The position numbers and the translations under genes were made by a program. Positions 52,376-60,134 of a DNA stretch of 60,134 nt are shown one piece after another. Under the pieces are notes generated by a model that saw only the letters and a list, made by a program, of their open reading frames with translations, made no database searches and was not told the DNA's origin. Within the stretch, counting starts at the first letter, position 1. Each line of letters starts with the position of its first letter. This stretch comes from Polaromonas sp. AER18D-145 (lineage in GTDB: Bacteria > Pseudomonadota > Gammaproteobacteria > Burkholderiales > Burkholderiaceae_C). The stretch covers positions 1 through 60,134 of the forward strand of contig NZ_NBZV01000029.1 of the NCBI RefSeq assembly GCF_002379095.1, read 5' to 3'.

Positions 52376-52570
52376 ATGGACCAGACCTTCAACGTGCAGG
52401 GCATGACCTGCGGCCATTGCGAACGCGCCGTGACCCAGGCCGTCAAGACCCTCGATCCGCAGGCCGAAGTAAAGATAGATCGCGCAGCAGGCAAGGTGGA
52501 GGTGCGGTCGGACCAGCCCCGCGAGGCCATCATTGCTGCGATTTCCGAAGAAGGATATGCCACCGCATGA
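52376..52570 (+). CDS. copZ: CopZ-like copper chaperone (heavy-metal-associated domain)
   Basis: A 64-residue HMA-domain protein. VQGMTCGHCERAVTQAV carries the CxxC copper site and EEGYA ends the fold. It shuttles Cu+ to CopA's N-terminal domain. GGAC-rich GAAAGGAC precedes the ATG. The stop overlaps the cueR start as ATGA. Confidence 0.93.
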   Translation: MDQTFNVQGMTCGHCERAVTQAVKTLDPQAEVKIDRAAGKVEVRSDQPREAIIAAISEEGYATA

Positions 52571-53007
52571 GCGCACCCGTGAACATCGGTGAGGCGGCGC
52601 GCCAGTCCGGCGTGTCGGCCAAGATGGTGCGGCACTACGAGTCGCTGGGGCTGCTGCCGCACGTGCACCGCAGCGACAGCGGCTACCGCCAGTACAGCGA
52701 TGCCGAGGTCCACACGCTGCGCTTCATCAAGCGCTCGCGCGAGCTTGGTTTTTCCATGCCGGAAATCGCCGAGCTGGTCAGCCTGTGGCAAAACCGCCGC
52801 CGCGCCAGCAAAAGCGTGCGGCGCATTGCGCAGAAACACGCCGACGACCTGGCCCAGCGCATCGCCGCCATGCAGGCCATGCAAAAAACGCTGGGTCACC
52901 TGATCCACGGCTGCCAGGGCGACGACCGGCCCGACTGCCCCATCCTCGACGACCTCGCCGGCGCAGCCCCGCGCCCGGTTCTGCAAAGAAACTTTACGAA
53001 ATCCTGA
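52567..53007 (+). CDS. cueR: Copper-responsive MerR-family regulator CueR
   Basis: A 146-residue MerR-type activator. N-terminal winged helix (NIGEAARQSGVSAKMVRHYE, then GYRQYSDAEVHTLRFI), dimerisation helix, and the metal-binding loop CQGDDRPDC (Cys-X7-Cys) typical of CueR sensors of monovalent coinage metals. Coupled to copZ. The two dyads at 52232 and 52310 are its likely targets. Confidence 0.94.
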   Translation: MSAPVNIGEAARQSGVSAKMVRHYESLGLLPHVHRSDSGYRQYSDAEVHTLRFIKRSRELGFSMPEIAELVSLWQNRRRASKSVRRIAQKHADDLAQRIAAMQAMQKTLGHLIHGCQGDDRPDCPILDDLAGAAPRPVLQRNFTKS

Positions 53008-53106
53008 CGCGAGCGTCATGGCGCCCTTACACAGGCGGCGCAAACTTCCTTTCAACCTGACGCCACTCCCGGCCACAGGCTTGTCTTCTACCGAAAGGAA
53101 GCTTTC

Positions 53107-53658
53107 ATGACCTCCATGTTCAAACCCCTGAAATCTGTTCAAAGCCTGGTGCTCGCCGGCATCATGGCCACCGCGGCCCTGGCCGCCACGGCACAAACCG
53201 TTGCGCCCGCGGCACCCGCCACCGCAGGCGCGCCGGCCAAAGCCGGCGGCCACCATGGCGACCACATGGGCCGCCATGATCCCGCTCAGATGCAGGGGCG
53301 CATCGCCAAGCACCAGGCCGAGCTCAAGGCCAAACTCAAGCTCACGCCGACCCAGGAAGGTGCGTGGACGGCCTTCACCGCCTCCAGGCAGCCGCCGGTT
53401 CACGGCGCCCGCCCCGACCGCGCCGCCATGAAGGCCGAGTTCGACAAACTGACCACGCCCGAGCGCATCGACAAGATGCGTGCCCTGCGCGCCCAGCGCA
53501 TGGCCGAGATGAGCGCCGCCATGGACAAACGCGGCGAGGCGACCAAGACCTTCTATGCCGCGCTCAGCCCCGAGCAGCAAAAAGTCTTTGACAGCCAGCG
53601 CATGGGCCGCGGCGGCATGGGCCATGGCGGACACCACGGCCAGCATCACAAAGGCTGA
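53107..53658 (+). CDS. Periplasmic Spy/CpxP-like LTXXQ protein, histidine-rich
   Basis: A 183-residue exported protein with signal peptide (SLVLAGIMATAALAATA-QT). His clusters are GGHHGDHMGRHD near residue 45 and GHGGHHGQHHKG at the C-terminus. Two LTxxQ-type motifs, KLTPTQEGAWTAF and ALSPEQQKVFD, mark the Spy/CpxP chaperone fold. The histidines suggest Cu or Zn binding. AAAGGAAG ribosome-binding site. It follows cueR by 99 bp in the copper locus, so a role in periplasmic copper stress is likely. Confidence 0.87.
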   Translation: MTSMFKPLKSVQSLVLAGIMATAALAATAQTVAPAAPATAGAPAKAGGHHGDHMGRHDPAQMQGRIAKHQAELKAKLKLTPTQEGAWTAFTASRQPPVHGARPDRAAMKAEFDKLTTPERIDKMRALRAQRMAEMSAAMDKRGEATKTFYAALSPEQQKVFDSQRMGRGGMGHGGHHGQHHKG

Positions 53659-53716
53659 GCCTGCACGGTCCCGCGCCACAGGGCGGCCCTCAGCGCCCTG
53701 AGCGTCGCCTGACCCC

Positions 53717-53758
53717 AGCCTGCGCCGCGTCCCTGTCGGGCGTGGCGCAGGCTTTTTT
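53717..53758 (+). terminator. Strong rho-independent terminator
   Basis: AGCCTGCGCCGCG ... CGTGGCGCAGGCT stem followed by six T. Ends the copper locus after the Spy-like gene. Confidence 0.85.
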
Positions 53759-53780
53759 GATGGCGGGCCGCGCTTGAAAC

Positions 53781-53824
53781 GCTATGTTTTCAGGAGCTGG
53801 CTGCGTAGACAGGTCGGGGGCTGG
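53781..53824 (+). repeat. Interspersed ~55-bp repeat, copy 13 (diverged)
   Basis: GCTATGTTTTCAGGAGCTGG CTGCGTAGACAGGTCGGGGG CTGG keeps the spacing of the family blocks (AGCTGGCTGCG, then GGGGGCTGG). Confidence 0.55.
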
Positions 53825-53931
53825 ACGCACTTTTTACTCACTTTTCTGCCTCGCCAGACACCGTCGCTTTCCCGCGTAGGACGAGGTGCAAGCTTCGCTT
53901 TTCCACCTGACTGCCTGCCTAAACTGGCGCC

Positions 53932-55002
53932 ATGACCCCGATCCGCAAAGGCCAGGCGCCGGCCGCTTTATCGCGCAGCGTGTTCCATGAGCGTTTCATG
54001 GAATCCTTCATGGACCCGGCCTTCCAGGCTGAAGCCGAGGCGATCTCCCGCGTGGAGGCGATTGCCTGGGACGCCTACCAGGAAGGCCGCAAGGCGCCCC
54101 GCACGCGCAAGGCCGGCCCGGGTTACGCCGACCCGGACTACGACCTCTCCGTCGAGTGGCTGGCGACCAAGGCGCGTATTGAGCAGGCCCAGGCGGCGTG
54201 GCAGGACCCGGCGACACCCTCACGCGTGCTGCTGGTCTGCGGCTCGGCACGCAACGACGGCACCTGCCCCGGTGAGATCTCGAAAACCTTCCGCATGGTG
54301 CAGTGGGCCGAAGAAACCCTCGTGCAGGCACAGATCCAGACCGATGTGCTCGACCTCAGCCTGCTGACCTCCAGCTACCACCTGAACATCCACCCCTGCA
54401 AGGGCTGCGTGGCCACCGCCATGCCGCTGTGCCACTGGCCCTGCAGCTGTTACCCCAACCATGCGCAGGGGCAGACCAGCGACTGGATGAACGAAATCTA
54501 TGAACGCTGGACAGCGGCGCACGCGGTCATCATTGTGACGCCGGTGTACTGGTACCAGTCACCGAGCCCGCTCAAACTCATGATGGACCGCCTGGTCTGC
54601 GCCGACGGCGGCAACCCCGATCCCACCAGCACCCACGGCAAGAAAGCCCTGGAGGCCAAGGCGCTGGAGCTTCAGGGCTGGGACTACCCCCAACACCTGG
54701 CCGGCCGCGCCTACGGCCTGGTCGTGCACGGCGATGTCGCAGGCATCGAAGGCGTGCGGCGCGGCCTGTCCGACTGGCTCGACTGGATGGGCCTGATCGA
54801 CGCCGGCAGCCAGGCACGGCTGGACCGTTATGTCGGCTACTACGCGCCTTACGCCACCAGCCACGACGCCCTGGACGCCGACGCGCCCATGCAGGCCGAG
54901 GTGCGCAATGTCGCCAGCGCGGTGGCCCACGCCGTCAAGGCCTTGCGGGCCGGCACCCTGTCCCAGCCCGACAAGGGGCTTTCCCGGCCACGGCCGAAAT
55001 AG
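53932..55002 (+). CDS. Flavodoxin-fold NAD(P)H-dependent oxidoreductase with N-terminal extension
   Basis: A 356-residue protein. Residues ~1-95 are a helical lead of unknown role. Residues ~96-260 are an FMN_red domain (VLLVCGSARNDGTCPGEISK; IIVTPVYWYQSPSPLKLMMD). A Cys-rich insert HPCKGCVATAMPLCHWPCSC recalls iron-sulfur flavoproteins. Likely FMN-dependent reductase; substrate unknown. First gene after the copper-locus terminator, on its own. Confidence 0.8.
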   Translation: MTPIRKGQAPAALSRSVFHERFMESFMDPAFQAEAEAISRVEAIAWDAYQEGRKAPRTRKAGPGYADPDYDLSVEWLATKARIEQAQAAWQDPATPSRVLLVCGSARNDGTCPGEISKTFRMVQWAEETLVQAQIQTDVLDLSLLTSSYHLNIHPCKGCVATAMPLCHWPCSCYPNHAQGQTSDWMNEIYERWTAAHAVIIVTPVYWYQSPSPLKLMMDRLVCADGGNPDPTSTHGKKALEAKALELQGWDYPQHLAGRAYGLVVHGDVAGIEGVRRGLSDWLDWMGLIDAGSQARLDRYVGYYAPYATSHDALDADAPMQAEVRNVASAVAHAVKALRAGTLSQPDKGLSRPRPK

Positions 55003-55018
55003 AGCCCCACAAATAGGG

Positions 55019-55255
55019 CCCCCACGCTTGTCGCTTCGCGTACTGCGCTGCCCCCCGAGGGGGCGCTGCGCCTGCGGCCCGGCAAAGCCGGTTCCGCGGC
55101 CCCGGCTGGTAAAGAGGGACCCCCACGCCTGTCGCTTCGCGTACTGCGCTGCCCCCCGAGGGGCGCTGCGCCTGCGGCCCGGCAAAGCCGGTTCCGCGGC
55201 CCCGGCTGGTAAAGAGGGACCCCCACGCCTGTCGCTTCGTGTAATACGCTGCACC
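55019..55255. repeat. Family B tandem repeats, 2.3 units of ~101 bp
   Basis: Units begin at about 55019, 55120 and 55220 with CCCCCACGCYTGTCGCTTCG and contain CTGCGCCTGCGGCCCGGCAA AGCCGGTTCCGCGGCCCCGG CTGGTAAAGAGGGA. Near-identical to each other, so recently duplicated. Located between two convergent genes. Confidence 0.9.
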
Positions 55256-55286
55256 TTGCAGGCCGCCGCTCGCCGGAGGCCGTGCT

Positions 55287-55655
55287 TCAGGCGCCCAGCA
55301 AGGCCTTGAGTGCGCCGCTGGCGATCAGCTTGTCCAGGTCGCCGGCTCCACCTATCAGCGTGCCGCGCACAAACACCATGGGAAAGGTGGGCCAGCCGGT
55401 CCACATCTTCAGCGCATTGCGCTCGCGCCAGGTGTTGAGGTAGTTGCCGTATTCGAGGTAGTGGTGCGCCACCCCCGCCGCATCCAGCGCGCGGCGCGCC
55501 TTGCGCGGAAACGGGTTCATGGCCATGCCGACCACCACCACCGGATGGACGGCCACGGCAGCCTGCACTTCCTGCACGATGGCCTGCTCATGGCGGGCGA
55601 TCTTGCCCTGGATGGCCGGGTGGATGCGGGACTCCTCAAGTATGGCGCGTGGCAT
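55287..55655 (-). CDS. Glutaredoxin-like protein lacking active-site cysteines
   Basis: A 122-residue thioredoxin-fold protein similar to monothiol glutaredoxins: VVVVGMAMNPFPRKARRALD at the active-site position, WTGWPTFPMVFV for the cis-Pro loop, and RGTLIGGAGDLDKLIASGAL. The cluster/redox cysteine expected at CGFS or CPYC is replaced by NPFP, and no cysteine occurs in the protein, so classical redox activity is unlikely. May be a glutathione-binding or structural variant. Confidence 0.78.
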   Translation of the reverse strand: MPRAILEESRIHPAIQGKIARHEQAIVQEVQAAVAVHPVVVVGMAMNPFPRKARRALDAAGVAHHYLEYGNYLNTWRERNALKMWTGWPTFPMVFVRGTLIGGAGDLDKLIASGALKALLGA

Positions 55656-55761
55656 GACGGAATCCTTTCAGTGGGTGGGTGACGCGGGTGGCCGGCCTGA
55701 GGCCACGCAGGAACCAGACGCAGCATACGGCACAGCGCGCGCAGGCGCCTGCCGTGCAGAC

Positions 55762-55809
55762 AAAAAAAGGGGCCGGGTCACCGGGAACATGCCCCGGCGG
55801 CCCGGCCCC
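55762..55809 (-). terminator. Rho-independent terminator of the exported-protein gene
   Basis: On the minus strand GGGGCCGGG ... CCCGGCCCC stem followed by seven T, just after the stop at 55835. Confidence 0.85.
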
Positions 55810-55834
55810 GCAGGACCGTCGGTTCAGTACCGGT

Positions 55835-56305
55835 TTACTTGGCCTCGACCTGGCCGCCGACAGCGCCCTGCACGTTGCCACGCGCACCGGCGGGCAAGGC
55901 GTTCTGGATGCCGTTGCCGGCACGGCGGGCGACGTTGCCCACCGAGTTGACCGCGCGCCCGGCGACATTCTTGGTCGCGCTGGCACCGCGCTCCACGGCA
56001 TTTTCTGTGCGGTTGGCTGTGCGGCTGACCGTGCCCTTGACGCTGCCGTCCGAGGCCTGGGCACGGGCACGTGTGTCGGTGTTGGCGCCCATCGAGCTGT
56101 CGCTGCGCGTGGCCGTGCCGTACGAGGAAGCGGTGGCGTTCACGCCAACGCCTGCGTTGGCTCGCACGTCGCTGCTGATGTTGTTGTTGACACCGGTGCG
56201 CACACCGACGTCAGCGCCGACACCCACCTGGGCATGGGCTGCAAAAGCCAGCGTGGCGGTCAGGGCCGCAGCGGCAGAAAGGGAACGCATGGAAAACTTG
56301 TTCAT
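55835..56305 (-). CDS. Exported Ala/Asn/Gly-rich protein of unknown function
   Basis: A 156-residue protein with signal peptide (SMRSLSAAAALTATLAFAAHA-QV). The mature part is low-complexity with short repeats of V-G-V-A/N and alternating Asn/Thr/Arg (VGVGADVGVRTGVNNNISSD; GNVARRAGNGIQNAL). AAGGAG lies 6-7 bases before the ATG at 56305. Strong own terminator. Probably a periplasmic or envelope protein; no family known to me. Confidence 0.78.
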   Translation of the reverse strand: MNKFSMRSLSAAAALTATLAFAAHAQVGVGADVGVRTGVNNNISSDVRANAGVGVNATASSYGTATRSDSSMGANTDTRARAQASDGSVKGTVSRTANRTENAVERGASATKNVAGRAVNSVGNVARRAGNGIQNALPAGARGNVQGAVGGQVEAK

Positions 56306-56612
56306 TTCAAACTCCTTGTGATGAAACAGGCAGGTCAGGGCGGGTCGTGACCTCCTGAAGTAGCTGCCAGCCTGCAGGGCGCCCGGAAAGGCAGCTGCAG
56401 GCGCCAGTGCCTTGTCGGAACTGAGTAACTCAAATCTACTACCCAGGCCGGCCCGGGCCTGCCGGAGAGCCCCCCCGCCTGACGTAGGACACCAACCTTT
56501 ACAGACGCTTGACACGCGGGCGCAAAACCCGCCACACGGCAAATGAGCTTGCTGTCCTACAGCCTTTGGGCACGGCCGCGCGACAATAGGGTTTTGCCCC
56601 TTTTGCCGCGCC
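56306..56612. other. Divergent intergenic region (exported protein / EEP-clsB-ybhN operon)
   Basis: About 307 bp with no gene. It includes GTAGGACA-like words (56476-56483 and, inverted, 56553-56560) of unknown meaning. No operator was recognised. Confidence 0.35.
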
Positions 56613-57488
56613 ATGCCCTCTTCCGAAACACCTCTCAAGCCCAGCGAACCCGTCGCACCCTCCGTCTCTGTGGAGCTCGCGCCGCCCGACGAGGCCGATG
56701 CACTGGCGCAGACCCAGGCAGCCATTGCCGCCGCCGCCCAGAGCGTCTCCATCAAGGTCCTGACGGTCAACATCCACAAGGGCTTCACCTTCTTCAACCG
56801 CAAGTTCATCCTGCATGAGCTGCGCGAGGCGGTGCGCACGGTCGGCGCCGATGTGGTGTTCCTGCAGGAAGTCACCGGCACCCACGCCCGGCATGAGAGC
56901 CGCGTCGCCAACTACCCGGCCACGCCGCACTACGAATTCCTGGCCGACACCATCTGGCCGCAGTTTGCCTACGGCCGCAACGCCGTGTACACCAACGGCC
57001 ATCACGGCAATGCCGTGCTGTCGAAATTCCCCATCATCCACTTCGAGAACCGCGACGTGTCCATCAGCGGCCCCGAGCGGCGCGGCCTGCTGCACTGCGT
57101 GCTGGAAGTGCCCGGCCGCGACACGCATGTGCATGCCATCTGCGTCCACCTGGGCCTGGCCGAATCGCACCGCATCAAACAGCTGCACATGTTGTGCGAC
57201 ATGGTGCACAAGGACATCCCGGCCAGCGCGCCGGTGATCGCGGCAGGCGACTTCAACGACTGGCGCCGCCGCGCCCACGCCGTGCTCGAAAAGGGCGCCG
57301 CCATGCATGAAGTGTTCGTCAATGCCAACGGCAAGGCGGCGCGCACCTTCCCCGCGCGTTTTCCGGTGTTGCCGCTGGACCGCATCTACGTGCGCAACGC
57401 GATCGGCCATTCGCCCGTCGTGCTGCCGCTCAAACCCTGGTCGCACCTGTCGGACCACGCACCGCTGGCCGCCGAGATCGAGTTCTGA
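56613..57488 (+). CDS. Endonuclease/exonuclease/phosphatase-family protein (YbhP-like)
   Basis: A 291-residue protein of the EEP (Mg2+-dependent phosphodiesterase) fold. [29 protein letters not shown] (metal Glu), [36 protein letters not shown] and [13 protein letters not shown] (catalytic His) are all present. E. coli YbhP has the same position upstream of clsB and ybhN. Substrate (lipid head-group or nucleic acid) unknown. First gene of a three-gene operon. Confidence 0.88.
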   Translation: MPSSETPLKPSEPVAPSVSVELAPPDEADALAQTQAAIAAAAQSVSIKVLTVNIHKGFTFFNRKFILHELREAVRTVGADVVFLQEVTGTHARHESRVANYPATPHYEFLADTIWPQFAYGRNAVYTNGHHGNAVLSKFPIIHFENRDVSISGPERRGLLHCVLEVPGRDTHVHAICVHLGLAESHRIKQLHMLCDMVHKDIPASAPVIAAGDFNDWRRRAHAVLEKGAAMHEVFVNANGKAARTFPARFPVLPLDRIYVRNAIGHSPVVLPLKPWSHLSDHAPLAAEIEF

Positions 57489-57521
57489 CATGCACCCGGG
57501 GCCTGCACGCGAGACCACCTC

Positions 57522-58793
57522 ATGAACGGCCGCTGGGTTGCCGGCAACCGCTTCACCCTGCTGGAAAACGGCGAGGGCTTTTTCCCGCGGGTGTTCGAAT
57601 GCATCGCGGCGGCCGAGCACGAGGTGCTGCTGGAAACCTTCATCCTGTTTGAAGACAAGGTCGGCCAGGCCCTGCAGAAGGCCCTGCTCACCGCCGCAGG
57701 GCGCGGCGTGCAGATCGACATCACCATCGACGGCTACGGCTCCCCGGACCTCTCGCCCGCCTTCATCCTGGCGCTGACGCAGGCCGGCGTGCGGGTGCAT
57801 GTGTTCGACCCCAGCCCCCGCCTGTGGGGCTACCGCACCAACCTGTTTCGCCGCATGCACCGCAAGATCGTGGTGGTCGACGGCAAGCGGGCCTTCGTCG
57901 GCGGCATCAACTATTCGGCCGACCACCTCGCGGACTTCGGGGCCGAGGCCAAGCAGGACTATGCGGTTGAAATGGAAGGGCCGCTGGTCGCCGAGATTCA
58001 CCAGTTTGTCCGGGCCCAGCTGCTGCTCGGCCAGCACCCGCCGGGCAGCCGGTTGGCCCAGCTTCTCAACCGCCAGCCGGTCCCCGCCGTCGCGCCCGCC
58101 AACTCCCTGCCGCCGGCCACGGGCCCTTCCGATGCCATCTTCGTGACACGCGACAACGTGGAACACCAAAGCGACATCGAGCGCCACTACCGCATCGCCA
58201 TCCGCGGCGCGCGCCGCCGCATCATCATCGCCAATGCCTACTTCTTCCCGGGCTACCGCCTGCTCAGGCAGCTGCGCAAGGCGGCGCGGCGCGGGGTGGA
58301 CGTGCGCCTCATCCTGCAGGGCGAGCCGGACATGCCGATTGTCAAGATCGCAGCGGGGCTGCTGTATCACCACCTGCTGGCCGCCGGCGTCAAGATCTAC
58401 GAATACCATGACCGCCCGCTGCACGGCAAGGTCGCGCTGACCGACGACGAATGGTCCACCGTCGGCTCCAGCAACCTTGACCCGCTGAGCCTGTCGCTGA
58501 ACCTGGAGGCCAATGTCATCATCAAGGACCGCGCCTTCAACCAGCATCTGGGCGAGCACCTGGAGCAGCTGATGCAGGACAGCTGCACGCAGATCCACGC
58601 CAGGGACGTGGCCGAAACCGGCCTCTGGGCCAGCCTGCGCAGCTTTTTGGTGTTCCATTTGCTGCGGCGCTACCCGGCCTGGTTTGGCTGGCTGCCGGCC
58701 CACACGCCGCGCCTGACACTGGCCGAAAAACTGCTGGGCCAGACAGACGTGGACGTGAAAATCAGCCATGTCAACGAGGGCCGGGTCTCATGA
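57522..58793 (+). CDS. clsB: Cardiolipin synthase B-like phospholipase D protein
   Basis: A 423-residue PLD-superfamily enzyme with two HKD motifs: HRKIVVVDGKRAFVGGIN near residue 113 and HGKVALTDDEWSTVGSSNLD near residue 305. ClsB makes cardiolipin, and in E. coli also phosphatidylglycerol, from phospholipids. The gene is 33 bp after the EEP gene and overlaps the next start as ATGA, the ybhP-ybhO-ybhN order of enterobacteria. Confidence 0.92.
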   Translation: MNGRWVAGNRFTLLENGEGFFPRVFECIAAAEHEVLLETFILFEDKVGQALQKALLTAAGRGVQIDITIDGYGSPDLSPAFILALTQAGVRVHVFDPSPRLWGYRTNLFRRMHRKIVVVDGKRAFVGGINYSADHLADFGAEAKQDYAVEMEGPLVAEIHQFVRAQLLLGQHPPGSRLAQLLNRQPVPAVAPANSLPPATGPSDAIFVTRDNVEHQSDIERHYRIAIRGARRRIIIANAYFFPGYRLLRQLRKAARRGVDVRLILQGEPDMPIVKIAAGLLYHHLLAAGVKIYEYHDRPLHGKVALTDDEWSTVGSSNLDPLSLSLNLEANVIIKDRAFNQHLGEHLEQLMQDSCTQIHARDVAETGLWASLRSFLVFHLLRRYPAWFGWLPAHTPRLTLAEKLLGQTDVDVKISHVNEGRVS

Positions 58794-59815
58794 GCACGGC
58801 GCCCGCCTTGCCGGCCCTGCGCCGCCCGAAGAAGGCCGGCATCACCGGCAAGGTCTGGTGGCCCTGGCTCAAACGGGTCGCAACGCTGGTGTTTTTTGCC
58901 CTGGTGGCCTGGCTGCTGGTCGAGCAGGGCCGCGCCATCGACTGGCAGGAGGTGTTTGCCGCGTTGCGCGCCTACCCGCCGGCGCTGTTGCTGGGCGCGG
59001 TGGCACTGGCCGCCCTGAGCCTGGGCCTGTACAGCTGCTTTGACCTGGTGGGGCGGCATTACACCGGCCACACCCTGCGCGCCACCACGGTGATGCTGGT
59101 CACCTTCATCAGCTATGTGTTCAACCTCAACCTCGGCTCGCTGGTGGGCGGCGTGGCCTTCCGTTACCGGCTTTATTCGCGGCTGAGGCTGGACACCGGG
59201 ACCATCACCCGGATCCTGTCGCTCAGCATGCTGACCAACTGGACCGGTTACCTGTTCCTCGGCGGCCTGATCTTCGCCTTTGCCACGCCGGAGTTGCCGC
59301 CCGGCTGGAAGATGGGCAGCGGCGGCCTGCAGGTCCTGGGTTTTGTGCTGCTGGCGACCGCCGCGGCCTACCTGCTGCTGTGCGCCCTGTCGCCCCGGCG
59401 CAGCGTTACCCTGCGCGGCCACCGGCTGGAACTTCCTTCCGGCAGGATGGCACTGTTGCAGGTGGCGATGGGTGCGACGAACTGGCTGATCATGAGCAGC
59501 CTGGTGTTTCTGCTGCTGCAGCAGAAAATCGCCTTTGCGGCGGTGGCCGGCGTGTTGCTGGTGGCCGCCGTGGCGGGCGTCATCGCCCACGTGCCGGCCG
59601 CCCTGGGCGTGCTGGAAGCGGTGTTTGTGGCCCTGCTCTCGCATGCCATGCCCACGCACCAGCTGCTGGCCGCCCTGGTGGCCTACCGCGTCATCTATTA
59701 CCTGGTGCCCCTGGTGCTCGCCACAGTGATCTACCTGGTCATGGAAGTGCGGGTCAAAAAACTGGCGCCAGGGGCAACCCCGGCCGAGGTTGCCACGGCC
59801 GAAGCCTCCCGTTAA
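58790..59815 (+). CDS. YbhN/UPF0104-family integral membrane protein (LPG-flippase-like)
   Basis: A 341-residue inner-membrane protein with about eight predicted spans. Features of UPF0104/YbhN (related to the membrane half of MprF): FNLNLGSLVGGVAFRYRLYS, VAGVIAHVPAALGVLEAVFV and ALVAYRVIYYLVPLVLATVI. Coupled to clsB. In related systems such proteins move or bind anionic lipids; together with ClsB and the EEP protein this suggests a membrane-lipid remodelling unit. Confidence 0.9.
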   Translation: MSTAPALPALRRPKKAGITGKVWWPWLKRVATLVFFALVAWLLVEQGRAIDWQEVFAALRAYPPALLLGAVALAALSLGLYSCFDLVGRHYTGHTLRATTVMLVTFISYVFNLNLGSLVGGVAFRYRLYSRLRLDTGTITRILSLSMLTNWTGYLFLGGLIFAFATPELPPGWKMGSGGLQVLGFVLLATAAAYLLLCALSPRRSVTLRGHRLELPSGRMALLQVAMGATNWLIMSSLVFLLLQQKIAFAAVAGVLLVAAVAGVIAHVPAALGVLEAVFVALLSHAMPTHQLLAALVAYRVIYYLVPLVLATVIYLVMEVRVKKLAPGATPAEVATAEASR

Positions 59816-59974
59816 GGCCTGTCGACAGCCTCCAGGGCATTTGCCCGGCATTGCCGCTGTTTAGCCACCGTTGCCGCCGTTTTTTGCCCTGAAAGACAGA
59901 ACATGGCAGAGGTCCGGTCCGCCCAGCTCTGGCAAAAACACCCAATTCACTGTATATTAATAAGGGGTATCCGC

Positions 59975-60134
59975 TTAGCTCCACGAGGTCATTTCAGCGG
60001 CTTTTTCGGCGGGCAGCACGATGTCGGCGTAGGTCACCGGATCGGTGACCACGGCTTGTTGCATCAGCCTGTAGAACAGCATCCCGCGAGAGCTGGAGGT
60101 GCGGCGGTTGAAGCGGAAGACGAACTCGTCCAGG
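59975..60134 (-). pseudogene. 3' end of an IS1595/ISXO2-type transposase gene (truncated by window edge)
   Basis: From the right edge a minus-strand frame encodes LDEFVFRFNRRTSSSRGMLF and ends ...AEKAAEMTSWS with TAA at 59975-59977. LDEFxFRFNRR is the hallmark end of ISXO2-like (IS1595-family) transposases. The adjacent CCGCTTA/GGGTATCC bases are a candidate terminal repeat. Completeness of the element cannot be judged. Confidence 0.75.

Noticed and set aside
50314..52566. Plus-strand extension upstream of cueR through copA and copZ
   Set aside because: The cueR protein starts at 52567 with a normal MerR N-terminus; the rest is antisense to copA and reads through the operators.
55019..55255. 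CRISPR-like direct repeats
   Set aside because: Units are ~101 bp, contiguous and only 2.3 in number, with no unique spacers and no cas genes in the window.
56476..56560. GTAGGACA words shared by intergenic regions at 45.57 kb, 53.87 kb and 56.5 kb as a common regulatory site
   Set aside because: Short, not in constant position or orientation relative to genes, and expected by chance at this length.
56499..58769. 756-codon minus-strand frame opposite the EEP/clsB genes
   Set aside because: Both sense genes carry complete catalytic motifs; the antisense frame is His/Gln/Arg-rich without domains.

Overview
The window looks like a chromosomal segment of a GC-rich betaproteobacterium, most likely a member of the Comamonadaceae (Polaromonas / Rhodoferax / Variovorax / Acidovorax-like). 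The basis is the gene content and the many short palindromic repeats typical of that family. No tRNA, rRNA, CRISPR array or prophage was seen. The first bases hold the 3' end of an IS4-family transposase gene, and the last ~160 bases the 3' end of an IS1595/ISXO2-type transposase gene.

Region 1 (0.8-3.2 kb): an M14 peptidase with a signal peptide, a flavin reductase and an EamA (DMT) exporter. Region 2 (3.4-14.25 kb): a 13-gene, single-strand iron-sulfur operon, sufA-sufB-sufC-sufD-sufS-sufU-bolA-grxD-nfu-tenA-mrp(DUF971)-nfu-lipA. Assembly, carrier and delivery proteins are joined to a [4Fe-4S] client, lipoyl synthase. A near-consensus sigma70 promoter precedes it, overlapped by two IscR type-1-like sites. 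A decayed second EamA 3' end lies just upstream, so the block sits between two EamA copies. Region 3 (14.7-27.9 kb): acetoacetate-CoA ligase, EF-hand proteins, a TetR regulator with a palindromic operator and its hydrolase operon, an NCS2 permease, an AsmA-like protein, a thioesterase, a cobalamin adenosyltransferase, a D-lactate-dehydrogenase-type flavoprotein and a patatin-like protein.

Region 4 (27.9-33.8 kb): the chromosome-partition neighbourhood mnmG-rsmG-lysE-parA-hydrolase-parB, with three parS sites inside mnmG and rsmG. This suggests the window is fairly near oriC. Region 5 (34-44 kb): an FMN reductase, a cysteine-cluster protein, a branched-chain-type ABC uptake operon ending in an aldehyde dehydrogenase, a divergent AraC-type regulator with a possible leader ORF and a Shine-Dalgarno-masking hairpin, and a class II aldolase. 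Region 6 (44-49.8 kb): transglutaminase-like protein, DUF1328 protein, second AsmA-like protein, old-yellow-enzyme, a frameshifted outer-membrane protein and a hemerythrin. Region 7 (49.8-53.7 kb): a copper-resistance locus (copA, divergent copZ-cueR, Spy-like periplasmic protein) with two CueR operators. Region 8 (53.9-59.8 kb): flavodoxin-fold reductase, cysteine-less glutaredoxin-like protein, an exported protein, and an EEP-nuclease / clsB / ybhN membrane-lipid operon.

A theme across the whole window is short repeats that have become coding sequence. A ~55-bp interspersed repeat has at least 13 diverged copies. One encodes part of a signal peptide and others encode internal segments of AacS and an AsmA-like protein. 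Two other repeat families are inserted in frame in copA, and one forms the C-terminal tail of LivF. Other copies supply stop codons and possibly a leader peptide.
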